A stretch of DNA of 64,000 nucleotides from positions 248,001 to 312,000 of the forward strand of contig QPMI01000408.1 of NCBI GenBank assembly GCA_004431415.1, given 5' to 3'. The position numbers and the translations under genes were made by a program. The stretch comes from Cyanophora paradoxa (taxonomy: Eukaryota; Glaucocystophyceae; Cyanophorales; Cyanophoraceae). Positions 1 to 11,211 of the stretch are shown piece by piece (within the stretch, counting starts at the first letter, position 1; every line of letters starts with the position of its first letter). The notes beneath the pieces were generated by a model. It was not told the DNA's origin, did not search any database, and saw nothing but the letters and a program-made list of their open reading frames with translations.

Positions 1-39
1 TCTGCGGCCCGGGCCGGGCCGGGCCGACCCTCGCGGCAG

Positions 40-1803
40 GTTCCAGCGGCGGTACGACCCGAATTTCAAGGCCCTCCACGACGCCGTCAAGGACGGCTCC
101 GTCGGCGAGGTCCGCCCGCTCCGCTCCGGCCTGCAGCGCGCGGCAGCCGAGGCGGCCCCGGGGGGCCTTGTGCGCAGGTCTTCCACGTGCACTGCACCTC
201 GCGGGACCCGGGCCCCCCGCCCATCGCCTACGTCAAGCAGTCCGGCGGCATCTTCCTCGACATGGCCATCCACGTGCGCCCGCCCGCGCCGCGCCGGGAG
301 GGACGGGCGGACGGACGGACGGGGCCAGAGATCTAGAGGCCTCTGACGAACGCGCGCGCCGGCGCCAGCGCCGGCGGCGGCGATACGATAACTTTGATAC
401 CTTTTGATACCTTCAATGCTAACTAACTGCGCGGCTCCGTCTCCGCGGCCGCCCTCGCCCGCGCAGGACTTCGACATGCTGCGGTACCTGACGCTGAGCG
501 ACCCCGTCGAGGTCTACACCCGCCCCGCCGTCCGCGTCGACCCCGAGGTGCCCCGGGCCCCCGCCCCCGCCTTCTCTTTCGGTCGGGGGGCGGGCGGGTG
601 GCTTTCGGCGGGCATCTAGATAGATACCTAGACCGGGTGGCGGGTGGCTTTCGCTTTCGGTCGAGGCATCCTAGACCTAGATACCTAGACTTAGGTGCGC
701 CGGGCGCCCCGCCCCCGCTGCCGCCGCCCTCTCTTTCGATCGAGGGGCGGGTGGCTTTCGGCGGGCATCTAGATACTTAGAACGGGCTCGGCAGCCTAGC
801 CCGTTCACCGCCCGCCTACGAGCGGCTCGGCGGCCTGTGCGTGACGCGGGGCGGGGGCGGGGGGTACGCAGATCGGGGCGGCGGGCGACTACGACTCGGC
901 GATCACCGTCGTGACCTTCAAGAGCGGCGCCGTCGGCGTCATCGACAACTGCCGCAAAGCCAGTGCGCCCCCCCAAACCGAGTCGCCCTCCCCGCAGGCC
1001 CCTCACACGGGCGGCAGCGTACGGGTACGACCAGCGTGCGGAGGTGTTCGGGTCGAAGACGCGGGTGACGATCTCGAACGAGACGGCGTCGCGGCTGGAG
1101 ACGTGGGGCCCGGACGGCATCGTCGGGCAGAAGCCCCTGGACTTCTTCATGACCCGCTACACCAAGGTCCGTACAGGAGAGGGCCTTCGTAGGCGGCGGC
1201 ATAGACACGTAGGGCCCGAGCCTAGCGAGCCTTTGGGGCGAGCCAGCCAGCCTTCCGAAATAGCCAGCCTTCCGAAAGAGAGAGCGGGGGTGGATGGGGA
1301 GGGGCCGCCCCCTCCCCACTTTCTCCTAGCCCTTGGGGCCTAGCCCGAGCCTAGCCAGCCCTCGGAGCGAGCGGCATAGACAGAAAGACCGCTGCCTCCC
1401 CCCATCTCCCTTCTCCCGTCCTCCATTCCTGAGCGCTGGCGGGCGCCTTTGGAGAGAGCGGATAACACTGGGGGCGCACCCTCCCCCCCTTCTTTCTCCC
1501 TTCGCCCCTTCCCATTTCTGAGTGCGCGTACCCCCGCAGGCCTACGAGAACGAGATCCTTGCCTTCATCGACTGCGTCGTCAACGGTGCGCCCCGGCGCG
1601 ATCAGATCTTATCTGATCTGATCTGATCTGATCTGATCTGATCTGATTCTATCCCCCCTACTCCTCCCCCCCTGATTTGATCCGCAGACAAGCCCTCGCC
1701 GACGCCGGGGACGGAGGGCCGCTGGGCGACCCTCTCGGCCCTCGCCGCCCTCAAGTCGGCCAAGGAGGGCCGCCCCGTCAAGCTCTCCGAGGTCGACATC
1801 TAA
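40..1803 (+). CDS. Inositol 2-dehydrogenase-like oxidoreductase (Gfo/Idh/MocA), 3' part
   Basis: NAD(P)-dependent sugar or polyol dehydrogenase; family knowledge points to oxidation of myo-inositol or a related ring polyol in the cytosol. Seven exons join in frame: 40-109, 178-273, 467-547, 872-962, 1018-1166, 1540-1585 and 1688-1803, ending in TAA. They give the family order GGIFLDMAIHDFDM (Asp and His four residues apart, the usual catalytic pair), VGVIDNCRK, YGYDQRAEVFGSK and a C-terminal helix ending LSEVDI. The Rossmann half with the NAD-binding GxGxxG and the EKP motif must lie left of the window, so the gene is 5'-truncated only by the window edge. All introns end in AG; five start GTGCGC/GTGCCC and two GTCCG. 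No frame breaks were seen. The exact substrate (inositol, scyllo-inositol or another sugar) cannot be told. Confidence 0.9.
1600..1648. repeat. ATCTG pentanucleotide microsatellite in an intron
   Basis: About seven perfect ATCTG units (1611-1647) sit inside the last intron of the inositol dehydrogenase gene, preceded by imperfect GATCAGATCTT. It does not touch coding sequence. Confidence 0.9.
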
Positions 1804-2856
1804 ATTTAGATCGGATCTAGACGTTCCCTCGAGTAGTTGCTCCCCTTGCACGTTTGAAATTTCCCTTTCGGACCGCACGAGACGAGTGTAGTAGAGTCCA
1901 CAGTAGATCGTCGGATCCCTGTGCTGGTGCGAGTTTGCAGTGCAAAACAGACACTCGTGTGTCACTGGAACTTCGGAACTCATGCACATGATCGCGCCGC
2001 TGCGACTTGGCGATGGCGACACCCTGCCCCAGCCCCAGTTCCCAGCCTGGCCGGCTGGGCTGCGGGCGCCGGGCGGCTGGGGCGAGGCATTGCGGCAGCG
2101 TGCACGTGCCACGGTGGCTCCCGGATCCGGAGTCCATGCACATGCCGGCCTTGAAGCTTTGAGCCGCCGCCGAAGCTAGCGAGACCGGCCGCGGGACCCC
2201 ACGTGCACGGCCCCGCGGTCCGGATCCGGAGCTACTAGCAGAGTAGGCTAGTCCCTTTCAAGTTTCTTTGCCAAGTTGCAAGAACTTTGCCGGTGGCACA
2301 GTGCAGAATTTGTAATCAGTACTGTTAATTCAACGATTATGGGTGCGAGACTGAGAGTCGCATCATGATCAACCTTGAAACTGTCAAACTGACGGCCCTG
2401 AGCGGCCTTGCTTGAAGAAATCTATGTGAAGGTCCTACTGGACAGTCTGGGGCGCGCGACGGCGCCAGAAAAGCGAGAGAACGCTCCGGAGGCCGGGCAC
2501 GGCCCCCGGAGGCGTCCTCGGAGAGCTGGTACGAGAGACGAGCGATCAAGGGCACTGCATGCGGAATTCCAATAGACAGTCCTATCGATACTACGACGCG
2601 AACGGAGAAGCTTGGCAGCTATACGACAAATCAAAGTTGAAATACATACGCAGATCTAGAAGAGAGAGGGTCTTCAAAATTCTCTGTCATAACGAGCTGC
2701 GTCAGCTAGACCTGCAAGAAGCCGGCGCCCGCCGCCGGCGTTGTCTTATAGAAATGGGACGGCGAGAGCTCCGCCTGAGCGCGGGGGTCCGACCCGCGGG
2801 CAGGAGCCAAAATTGGGGGGGGGGGGGGGGGCGAGAGGGGCGCCGGGGGTAGAGGG
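1804..2856. other. Intergenic: converging 3' ends of two genes
   Basis: Lies between the stop codons of the inositol dehydrogenase (+) and the LRR-PWWP gene (-), so it should hold both 3' untranslated regions. No exon with flanking splice sites and no family motif was found. A 97-codon open frame at 2559-2852 (+) has no supporting feature and runs into the G-rich end of the PWWP gene. Confidence 0.6.
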
Positions 2857-5800
2857 TTATAGTGCGGAGACGGGGTGGGGGAGGGGAGTGCGCGGCGACG
2901 ACGGGGGAGGGTCCCCGAAGGGCCGACGGGAGGGCCCCGGGATAACGTGGAGGGGTATGGGGAGCGGGGCGCAGGGGCCCCCGGGGGCAGCGACGGGAAC
3001 CGCGATGCGCGCGCCGGGCAGGGGGGGAAGAACCTCGGTGGCTCCGGGGAGGACCGGCGGGGGTACGGGGGCCTCCATGAGGCTGGAAGCCTCCAGGAGG
3101 GCGTGGAAGGATCCTACCCGGGGGAAGGCGCCCGGGGCCGGCGCCGGGGGCTCCGCCGCCTGCAGCTGGGCCACGCGCGGGGAGTGCACCCCGCGGGGGG
3201 AGGGGCCGCGGGGCGAGGGGCCCGTGCCGGGGAGGCCCCGGGGGGATACGCCGCCCTCGCGCTTTATCTTCGCGATGGCGGGGTTCTCCACCGGCTCGGG
3301 CTTGATCGCGGGGGGTACCGGCAGCTCGAGCTCCGCCAGCTGGCCGAAGCGCGCGGCGGAAGCGGCGGCGGCGGCGGCGCCGGCGCCGACGGCCCCGCGG
3401 GCGGCCGGCGGCCGGCGGCCCGTGCGGCGCGTTGTTGCTGGCGGGCCGACTTGCGGGGCCGGCGCCGGCCGCCGGCGCCTCCTCGTCCTCCTCCCCGCCT
3501 CCAAATCCTCGGGCACGTCCTCCGGATCGTCCGCGACCAGATCCTGATTGAGTTTTCTCAGGACTTTTTTTGGGGGGGAGGAAGTTCCGGAGGGGTACAC
3601 ACCTCGACCTCGTCGTCGTCGTCGGCGGGCGCGTCGTCGTCGTCGGCAGGCTCGTCCTTGACCGCCGCCGCGGCGCCCCGACCGGCTTGAAGCGCTTGCG
3701 CGCCGCGCCGCCGCCGCCGGCGCCGCCGCGGGCGTTGCCGCCGCCCGAGGCCGGGCGGGGCTCGTCGCCGCTCGAGCCCTCGCCGCCGTCGATGTCCATG
3801 GCGCCCTCGCGGGCCGCCGCGCGCTCGGCCGCCGAGCCGCGCGACCCGACCGACGAGGAGCGCTCGGGCCGCAGCGAGTTGGTCGCCAGCACGCGCTGCA
3901 GCAGCTGCCGCGAGCCGACCGCCGCCCGGCGCTGCGCCGGCCGCCGCCGCCGCCGCCCGCCTCGTCGCCCTCCTCCTCCTCCCCGCGTTGAGGTTGAGCC
4001 GCTCCGTCGGGTCGATGCTCCCCAGCGTGTCCTGGCTCGCCCCGCCGTCGCTCTCCGCGCCGCTCCCCGCCCCGCCCTCCTCCTCGTCGTCCGCCCCGAA
4101 CACGCGCGGCTTGCGCGGCACCCGCCGCCCCGCCGCCGCGCGGCTGCGGCCCGTCGGGGTCGCCGGCGCCCCCAGCGAGCCCCGGCGCGACCCGGAGCCT
4201 GCGCCGCCCGCCCGGTCAGCTCAACCAGACAACTCAGAACGATTAAAAGCGAAGGGCGCGCCGTGCGAGTCGACGGAGAGGACGTCCGAGCCGTCGTCGA
4301 GCATGCCGTCCGCCTCCTCGTCCTCGTCCGACCCCGCCGAGCGGCGGCAGCGGCCCCGCCCCGAGCGCCCCGGGTGCTTCAGGCTGCTCATCAGGTGCTT
4401 CTTCCGCCGGTGCATCAGCTCCAGCCGCTCCTGCTTGTCCACGAGCCCCTGCGACGCTGTGGGAAGGGGGGCGGATCAGAATCCAACAAGGAAACAGAGA
4501 GAGAGAAAGAGGAAGAAGAGGAAGAGGGGCGCACGCGCGCGGCGCGGGGGGTCGTCGGGCTGCTTCTGGCGCAGCTTGCGCGCCTTGAGGAGGGCCGTCG
4601 CCCACTGCTCGGCCATCTCCCGGTTCGTGATCCGCATACCCCCGAACAGCTCCAGCCCGATGTCGAAGCGGACCTGTGCCCCGTTCCGTTCGTTAGACTT
4701 CGAACGAACAAGGCTTTAATCACGTCTCAGCTCAGCGCACCATCTCGTCGGAGGTGTACTGCTCGGTGCGGTCCTGGTCGACGTACTGGATCGAGTAGAG
4801 GCGGTCCTTCGTCACTCCGTTCATCCGTGTCACCTGTTCGGAACGAGAGAGTTAAGAAGCATCTCTTATCCTTTCTTCCTTCTTCTCCCCATCTCACCTG
4901 GGCGGGCCAGAAGGGGAAGCCACCGCCCTGGCCCCAGACGAGCTCGCCGATCTTGAGGATGCGGTGCCGCCGGTAGCGCTCCGGGATGTCGAACTTGGGG
5001 AAGCCCTTGGGGTCCTCGCTGAGCACCTGGGCCGGCGTCACGTTGTAGAAGGGCGACCGCTTGTGGATCCCCGAGCGCTCTGCCGGCGCCGGCGCCGTCA
5101 GCGTCGGGGCGAAGAGCGGCGCGGCGTGAAGCGAGGGGATGCTCACCGCTGCCGTGCGCGCTGCCGCCGTCGCTGAGGTCCGATCCCGCGTTCGCGGCGC
5201 GCTTGGCCGGCGGCTCGCCGGTGTCGTCCAGGGCCCGGGGCGAGGCGCGGGGCACGGGCGAGGCGCGCGGGCGGCCGGAGGCGGAGAGCGGGGAGCCGAG
5301 CATGGGCGAAGGACCCCGCGCCGAAGCGCTCCGCTTGCCCGAGGCCGGCGCGTCGGAGAGCGTGTCCCCGTCCTCGTGGTTGCTCGAGCCCGACACCGGC
5401 ACCGAAATCGGCAGCTCCAGAGGCGTAAGCATTCCCGGCATGAGCCCGTTCGTCTCCCTGTCCGGGGCGCACGGCTCGCCCGAGACCGCGATCCGCATCA
5501 CGGCGCCCGGCGGCGCGGCGCCGGGCTCTCCCGCCGCCAGAACCTTCCCCTCGATGCAGAAGCGCGCAGGCTTGGGCGCACGCTGCAGAGCCGGGGTCAG
5601 TCCGCCAGAAGAACGGGAGATCAAATCTCGTTCGGACACGGGCGGAGATTACCGTGGCCCCGGCCTCGAGCGCCGCGCGCCCGGCGGCGGACAAAGCGTT
5701 ACCGCTAAAGAAAAGAAAGCGTTAAATCGGACCGGCGCAGGCGAGGCGCTCCACGGGAGGTCAAACCTGATCTGGAGCTCCTCGACCGGATACTTGCCGG

Positions 5801-6504
5801 CGGCGAAGCCCTCGCCGAGGCGCTGGCAGGTCTCATCCGATACGCGGACGTTGGAGAGCGTGCAGGAGCGCCGCGAGAGGCACGCCTCCAGGAAAGGGAG
5901 CACAAAAGCGTCCTCGGAGCGAGACCGGCCGCGGCCGCCTGCGCCGCCGAAGTCTACGTCCACGAGAACGATGCTGTCAAGGCTGGAGGCTGGAATAGCC
6001 GTCTGGAGAAGCTCCAGGCCCTCCCCGCGTACGTTGCAGCGCGCGAGGGTGATCTTTCGGAGCGTTTTGCACGCCAGGATGGCAGCAAGGAAGCCCGAAG
6101 AGACTTCCCTAGCATCGTCCATGCGGAAGGCGCACAGCGAGCTGCTGCCCGCGAGTGTCTCCGCCAGGGCCATGTTGTTCATGGTCCCACAGACGTAGAG
6201 CTCCAGGTACACAAGCTTGCTGGCAGCCAGGACCTTCAGAATAGAAAAAGATTCATGTAAGAAGAACGAATAGCGTGTGCTTCCGCGCGTATGCGACGTC
6301 TCTACGCCAGCACACCTGGTGCAGCCGATCGCCGTCCTTGGGCCAGCTGAATCTCTCGGAGAAGGCCAGACGGACGGAACTGTGCGGAAGACCGTTTGAG
6401 AGGCCCTCAAGAATCTGAGTGTTGAGGCTGTAGCTCCTTTCCACTTTGAAGTCGAAGTTGGACACGGGCTGGACCGCCTGGGCGGCGCCCTCCTCGCTCG
6501 CCAT
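2857..6504 (-). CDS. LRR-PWWP domain protein
   Basis: Predicted nuclear protein that probably reads chromatin. Exons on the minus strand: 6504-6316, 6233-5767, 5704-5653, 5582-5147, 5079-4898, then further exons to the TAA at 2857-2859. The first three encode leucine-rich repeats (for example TLRKITLARCNVRGEGLELL and SGNALSAAGRAALEAG). A Ser/Pro/Ala linker with a basic PAKRAA stretch follows. Exon 5 holds a PWWP core, ILKIGELVWGQGGGFPFWPA, continued by SIQYVDQDRTEQYTSDEM and a helical part. PWWP modules bind methylated histone lysine and DNA. The C-terminal half is disordered and acidic/basic with DEPADDDDAPADDDD. Two frame changes near 3960 and 3690 are not explained by an obvious intron; they may be missed micro-introns or sequence errors. 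Start at 6504 is the first ATG and gives an acidic N-terminus. Confidence 0.75.
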
Positions 6505-7759
6505 CTGTTCATTTGAGTAAGAGATGGAACGTAAACGAAGACTGGAGAGGATACGCGGCATCCCGGGGCCCCGATTACGACTCCCTATGGGTCGCGCGCG
6601 AGGCTGCGTACGCAGCAGATAGGCGCTGGGCGGCTGCGTAGGCCTAATAGGATACATGATACATGTCACTCGGGATAACCTAGACAGCTGGCGCTGGCGC
6701 AGGCTGATGTGTACGCGGCTTCAAGGCGCAACCGCCAAAGAGACGGCGCGCGATCCGCACAGATCTCCCGCACCGTTTGGATCGTTCCGGCCGATACTCG
6801 GCCCGAGCGGCGAACGGGGGTGTCACAGTCGCCGACTGCAGGAATCAGCAGTTGATGAGGCTGTACCCCTCAGGCTGCGGTCAACGCCCGCTGAATTGAC
6901 TTACCGCGCATGCCCTGTCCGTTGCGCATGCGCATGCAGCGCAATAGGGCGAAAACGGTCTAAGCCTGCGCCAGAACGGTCCAGGCCCGCGCCAGCCTGG
7001 CAGCTCCGCGTGCGCAGCGCGGCCGCGGCCATCGAACTATGGCGTAACGGTCCATTACTGGTACCGCTGCTCGCTTGCGCAAAACGTGCATCTGCATCCG
7101 ATGATCTAAATGCTCTCCTGTCACGTGGATCCGGAGCTCGAGGCGCGCGGGGGCGCGATCATGGGTCGACATCCATGGCCGCGCGCGCGCCGCAACATTC
7201 CCGTGCACGGGCCGCAGTTCAACGTGGCACGGGCTTCAAATCGCAGCTCAAGGCTTGCCAAATTGCAGTTGTTCGGAGTCATACACGTGGTACGGTCGCA
7301 GTTTTATTACGATATCGATGCGAGCCTTTCACACTGACTGGAGGCACTTCTAGTAGTAGAGCGCTCTTCCAGGCTGACTACAGCTACCACTGGAACGGAA
7401 AGCGAAATTTAAAGTTGCTCGAGGGTCTAGCCCACGAGTCTCTGCATCTGAAGAGCATCTTGAAAACGAAAGAACACCATTACACTGATCATGAAACGCA
7501 TTAAACATCGATATCTCGCAGCGCTCGCCCCGCGACTCCTCCGCGGTCGCGAGCATGTACAACGAAATCGGAAATCAAAGCCTGCCTAACTGTGGGAACT
7601 GTGGGACTGCCGGAAAAGGTTTTATAGATGACTGTACAGGTTCCATACTGATATGCGGACTGCATCTGCTTGAAATATATTCTGCCGCGTGCGAAGCGAA
7701 ACGAAATCACGGGGGAAACAACGACAGAGAAAGAGAGAGAGGGAAGTTGGAAACGCCGC
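6505..7759. promoter_or_regulatory. Intergenic upstream of LRR-PWWP gene, downstream of next gene
   Basis: 1.25 kb between the start of the LRR-PWWP gene (-) and the stop of the unrecognised gene (-). It should contain the promoter of the former and the 3' untranslated region of the latter. It is less GC-rich than the genes and holds many palindromic words such as GCGCATGCGC near 6925. An open frame of 282 codons (6656-7504, +) shows no splice sites or motif and was not accepted as a gene. Confidence 0.5.
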
Positions 7760-9620
7760 TCAGCGGTCGCCCTTGCGCCGGGAGACGGGGCTGGCCGAGG
7801 TGCGGCGGCCCGGGGATCTGCCCTTGCCGCGGGCGACGGGGCTCGAGGAGGGGCGCCGGGCAGGGGAGCCGAAGCCGCGGGGCCGGGCGCGCCCGCCGCG
7901 CCGGCCCTTCTCCCCCTCGGGCTCCGGCTCGTCCACCTCCACGTTGTCTGCCGCGGCGTAAATTTTTGAATTCAAACATTTGAATTCGGGAGGGGGTACG
8001 GCACCGATGAAGGACTGGGCGTCGGCGACGACGCGCTGCGCGGGGGCGGAGGAGGAGGAGGAGGCGCCGTGGTGCCCGTGCCCGTGGTGGCCCTGCGGCC
8101 CTGCAACGCCGCGGATCAAATCGCGATCGAATGCGGGGATCGAATTGAGATCAAATGTTGCACCGTGGCCGGCGGAGACTGCGTGGCCGGTGTGTCCGTG
8201 AAGGGAGGAGTGCCCCGCGGGGCCGTGCGCGGCGCCGGCGCCGGCGGCGTGCGCGTGCAGCGGCGCGGGGCCGGCGCCGGCGCCGCCCGTCTTGGCCATC
8301 AGCGCGGAGCCGACGTCTCCGGCCGTGGCCGCCTCGGGGCCGGCGAGGGGCGGGGCGGCGGGGACATGGTGGGTCACTTGGAGGTAGAGGAGGTCGCAGA
8401 GGGGCTGGAGGGCGGCCAGGGGCCCCCCAGCCCGGAAGAGCGGGTCCAGGGCGGAGAGGTCCATCGTCTGCAGGACCTCGATGGTCGACGAGACGCTCTT
8501 GAGGAAGAGCAGCGCCGCCTGGATCGAATGCGGGGTTAGGGGCCGGGGGAGACAGCGCCCGGATCAAATGTTTCGAAGGGGGCGCGCGCGCCTGGACGTA
8601 GGGGAACAGGGTGAGGATGAGGGGCAGTGCAGTGGCGAGGAGCACGGTCGGCGCCACCGCGGGCGGCGAAGGCTGCGGCTGCGGCGCCGGCTCGGCGGCG
8701 GGGGCGGGGGCGGTCGGGCAGCACTCGGCGACGGGCGGGAGGGGCCGCGGTCCGGGTCGGGGTGCCCGCCCGCCGGAGAGGCGGAGCGGGAGCGGGAGCG
8801 GGTGCGGCCGCGGGACGGGAGAGCGAGACCTCGCGCACGCGCCCCGAGTCGATGCGCTCGAGGCGCCCGACGCGCGCGGCAATGGCCGCCGCGCGCTCGA
8901 CGACGGCCGCGGCGCGCTCGCCGAGGTCCGCGAGGCTCGCCTCCGACGAGGCGCGGCGCGGCGGGCGCGGCTCGGACAGCGCCTGCTCCGCGAGCGCGGG
9001 GCTCCCGCCCCGGCTCGCCGCCGCCGCCGCCGCCGCCGAGGCCGCGAGCTCGCACGAGGCGATCAGATCCTTCTCCGACGAGCGGCGGTGCGCGCTGAGC
9101 GCGAAGAAGGGAAGGTCCTCGTGCGAGGGAGAGCGCGTCATGCCCACGAGGTTCGGCGAGCTGTACGAGTGCACGTGGAAGTGGATGGCGGGGCCCGCGT
9201 CAACGAGCGGCGAGAGCGGCCTGTCGGCGCCCGAGAGCGGCTGGAAGAGCGCCTGCATGCGTGGAGAGGAGAGCGGGGAGGACGACGCGTCTCCCGTGGA
9301 ATCCCGCGAGGGGGTTCGCCGGTGTGTCGGAGGCTTCGGAGGCGCCAGCGGCGGGATGCGGGCAGGGGAAGGCTCTCTGCATCGCAGCGGGTCATAAAAC
9401 AGCACCAGAGACCCTACCGGCGGCGCTAGGGCTGCAAAGCTAGGGGCAGCGGAGAGCCGGACGGGAGAACTGAACCGGCGGGGACGGACCTGCTTCTGGC
9501 GCGGCCGGACGAGTGCGGCTGTGATAGAACGCCTACAACAGACATCGCAGCCGAGTTGAGCATGACCGGCGCGGTCGCCGCAGCGACGAAGGCGAGGCCG
9601 CTGCTCTCTCCGGGCTCCAT
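7760..9620 (-). CDS. Unrecognised Ser/Pro/His-rich protein with a possible membrane span
   Basis: Not recognised. From the ATG at 9620 the first exon has a hydrophobic N-terminus (GLAFVAAATAPVMLNSAAMS). A second exon carries RMQALFQPLSGADRPLSPLV, IHFHVHSYSSPNLVGMTRS and a Ser-rich segment followed by an Ala-rich helix. Then comes a Pro-rich stretch, a hydrophobic segment VAPTVLLATALPLILTLFPY and, after an intron ending near 8525, ALLFLKSVSSTIEVLQTMDL. The next region is rich in HGH repeats, and the C-terminus is a basic SPVARGKGRSPGRR tail ending at TGA 7760-7762. One frame change around 8730-8790 and the joint between exons 1 and 2 are unresolved. The latter works if exon 1 ends at a GC donor. 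Serine pairs of the type RRSSEKD and RRASSE suggest phosphorylation, which is inference. Function unknown. Confidence 0.55.
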
Positions 9621-9910
9621 CTCCGCAATGGAGCGGCCGTTGCTCGTGTAGATGCGGTCTGGATGCGGGTGGCTGGCTGGCAGGCCGGTGGGCGCGAGAG
9701 CGACTGCCGCGTGTCTTCTCCGTTGCGCGTCTTCGTGTGGACTCACTTGAGCACCTGTACCCCGGAATCTCAAAGCCTGCCAAAGCGTTGAAAGCGGCCG
9801 GCGCCAAAGCCTCGATCTGATCCAGAACGTGCACTGAACCCCTCGCATCCGGCGCTGTTGATCAGCGGCGTACAACCATCCGGCGCGTAGCCCGTCCGGC
9901 GAGGCCGCGA
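9621..9910. promoter_or_regulatory. Divergent promoter region, unknown gene / Rab-like GTPase
   Basis: 290 bp between two start codons on opposite strands, so both promoters must lie here or overlap the genes. No TATA-like or other named element could be assigned with confidence. Confidence 0.5.
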
Positions 9911-10848
9911 ATGCTGCGCAGCAAGCTGCGGGACGCCGGCGGGCGGCAGGCGAAGATTGTCGTCTGCGGTGCGGCGGGATGCGGGAAGAGCGCGCTCCTG
10001 CACCGGTGCGGGCAAGGCGGGCTGCGGAGAGCCGATGCGCGGCTCACTCATGCCGGGCCTCGCGCGCCCGCCTCAGGTACACGACCGGCGAGTTCGTCGC
10101 CGGGCACAAGCAGACGCTGGGCGCGGACCTCGTGCGGCGCGAGGGGTGAGCGCAGCGCTTCGCTTAGCGGTTGCGACACGGCTGATCGGCCTCGTGCTGC
10201 TCAGGGAGGGCGTCACGGTGAACATCTGGTGCTGCTCGGGGCAGCCGCGGTACCGGCCCATCCTCTACAACCACTTCATTGACGCCCAGGCCCGTAAACT
10301 CCGGCCCCGCTTCCTGCAGCTGCCCGCCCGCGCGCCGCGCCGCGCCGAGCGGGGCCGCGCATGCGCAGGGCTTCCTCCTCGTGTACGACATCACGAGCGC
10401 GGAGTCGTACAAGGAGGTCGAGTTCTGGTACAACGAGGTCCAGCGGTGCGCCAGCGCTCGCCGGGCCGGGCCAGGGCACAGTTGGCGCGAGCGGGCGGGC
10501 GCATGCGCAGGCTCGCGGCGGGGGCGCCCTGCGTGCTGGTGGGCGCCAAGATGGACATGTCGGACTCGGGAAAGGTCTCCAGGGACGAGGCCGACAAGCT
10601 CGCCCAAGAATGGGGGATGCCGCACATCGTGGTCCGCCTCCGTACCCCCCGCGCCCCTTCTGGCCTCCCCTGACGCCTTCTAGTGCTCGGCGAAGACGGG
10701 CAAGGGCGCCGGTCGTCCCTTCGAGGAGGTCATGGGCGCGATCGCGAGGCGGTGGGCGATCCCCGGCATCACAGCGGCCCCGACGCCGGCCCCGGCCCGC
10801 CGGCCCTCCGCCTCCACCCCCGCCCGGCCCGTCTCCTCGGCGCGGTAG
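9911..10848 (+). CDS. Rab-like small GTPase with degenerate G3 and G4 motifs
   Basis: Ras-superfamily fold, Rab-like by sequence order. Six exons join in frame: 9911-10005, 10077-10145, 10205-10289, 10369-10445, 10511-10631 and 10684-10848 (TAG). The P-loop GAAGCGKS is intact and HKQTLGADL fits switch I (Thr kept). Where Rabs have WDTAGQE the gene has WCCSGQP, so the Mg/nucleotide-sensing Asp is Cys (codon 10230-10232). G4 is GAKMD instead of NKxD; G5 CSAKTGKG is normal. FLLVYDITSAESYKEV is typical. The C-terminus is a Pro/Ala/Arg tail ending SSAR with no prenylatable Cys, so membrane attachment by geranylgeranyl is not expected. The intron after DAQ begins with GC (10290-10291). It may be a nucleotide-binding but weakly or non-hydrolysing GTPase; that is inference. 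Confidence 0.88.
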
Positions 10849-11211
10849 ACCCTGGCGCTCCGTTTGGCTTCTTGATCTTGCAAGGCGGAAGGAGGGGGCA
10901 GCGTTCTCCTTAGTCCGTCCAGCAGCCAGCTTCGGAGACGACTTTGCGGTCGAACTTCCTGCCCCGGCGCTCTCGCCAGCTACGGCGGGGCTCAGAGCTC
11001 GCTCAGCCATGGCCCGGCGTACGGTGGAGGCGGACTTCGCCCCGTGATCATGAGTTGCCCCCGCGCGAGTCACGGGAGTCACGGGACACGTGCGCTTGCC
11101 TCGCCGGCGCGCACGCAGGCTTCAATTCTCGATGCGTGTGTGTATATATCGAAGTGTACATGCACATGATGCCGAGCCCACGAGAGGCTCGCCATCAGGG
11201 ATGGGCGGGCG
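10849..11211. other. Intergenic between converging genes
   Basis: 363 bp between the stop of the Rab-like gene (+) and the stop of an F-box gene (-). It contains both 3' untranslated regions. No other feature was seen. Confidence 0.6.

Noticed and set aside
1600-1648. Short regular repeats as a possible CRISPR array
   Set aside because: A simple pentanucleotide microsatellite with no spacers, inside a eukaryotic intron.
6656-7504. 282-codon open frame on the plus strand
   Set aside because: No recognisable motif, Arg-rich composition typical of chance frames in GC-rich DNA, no splice context, and it lies in the upstream region of a minus-strand gene.
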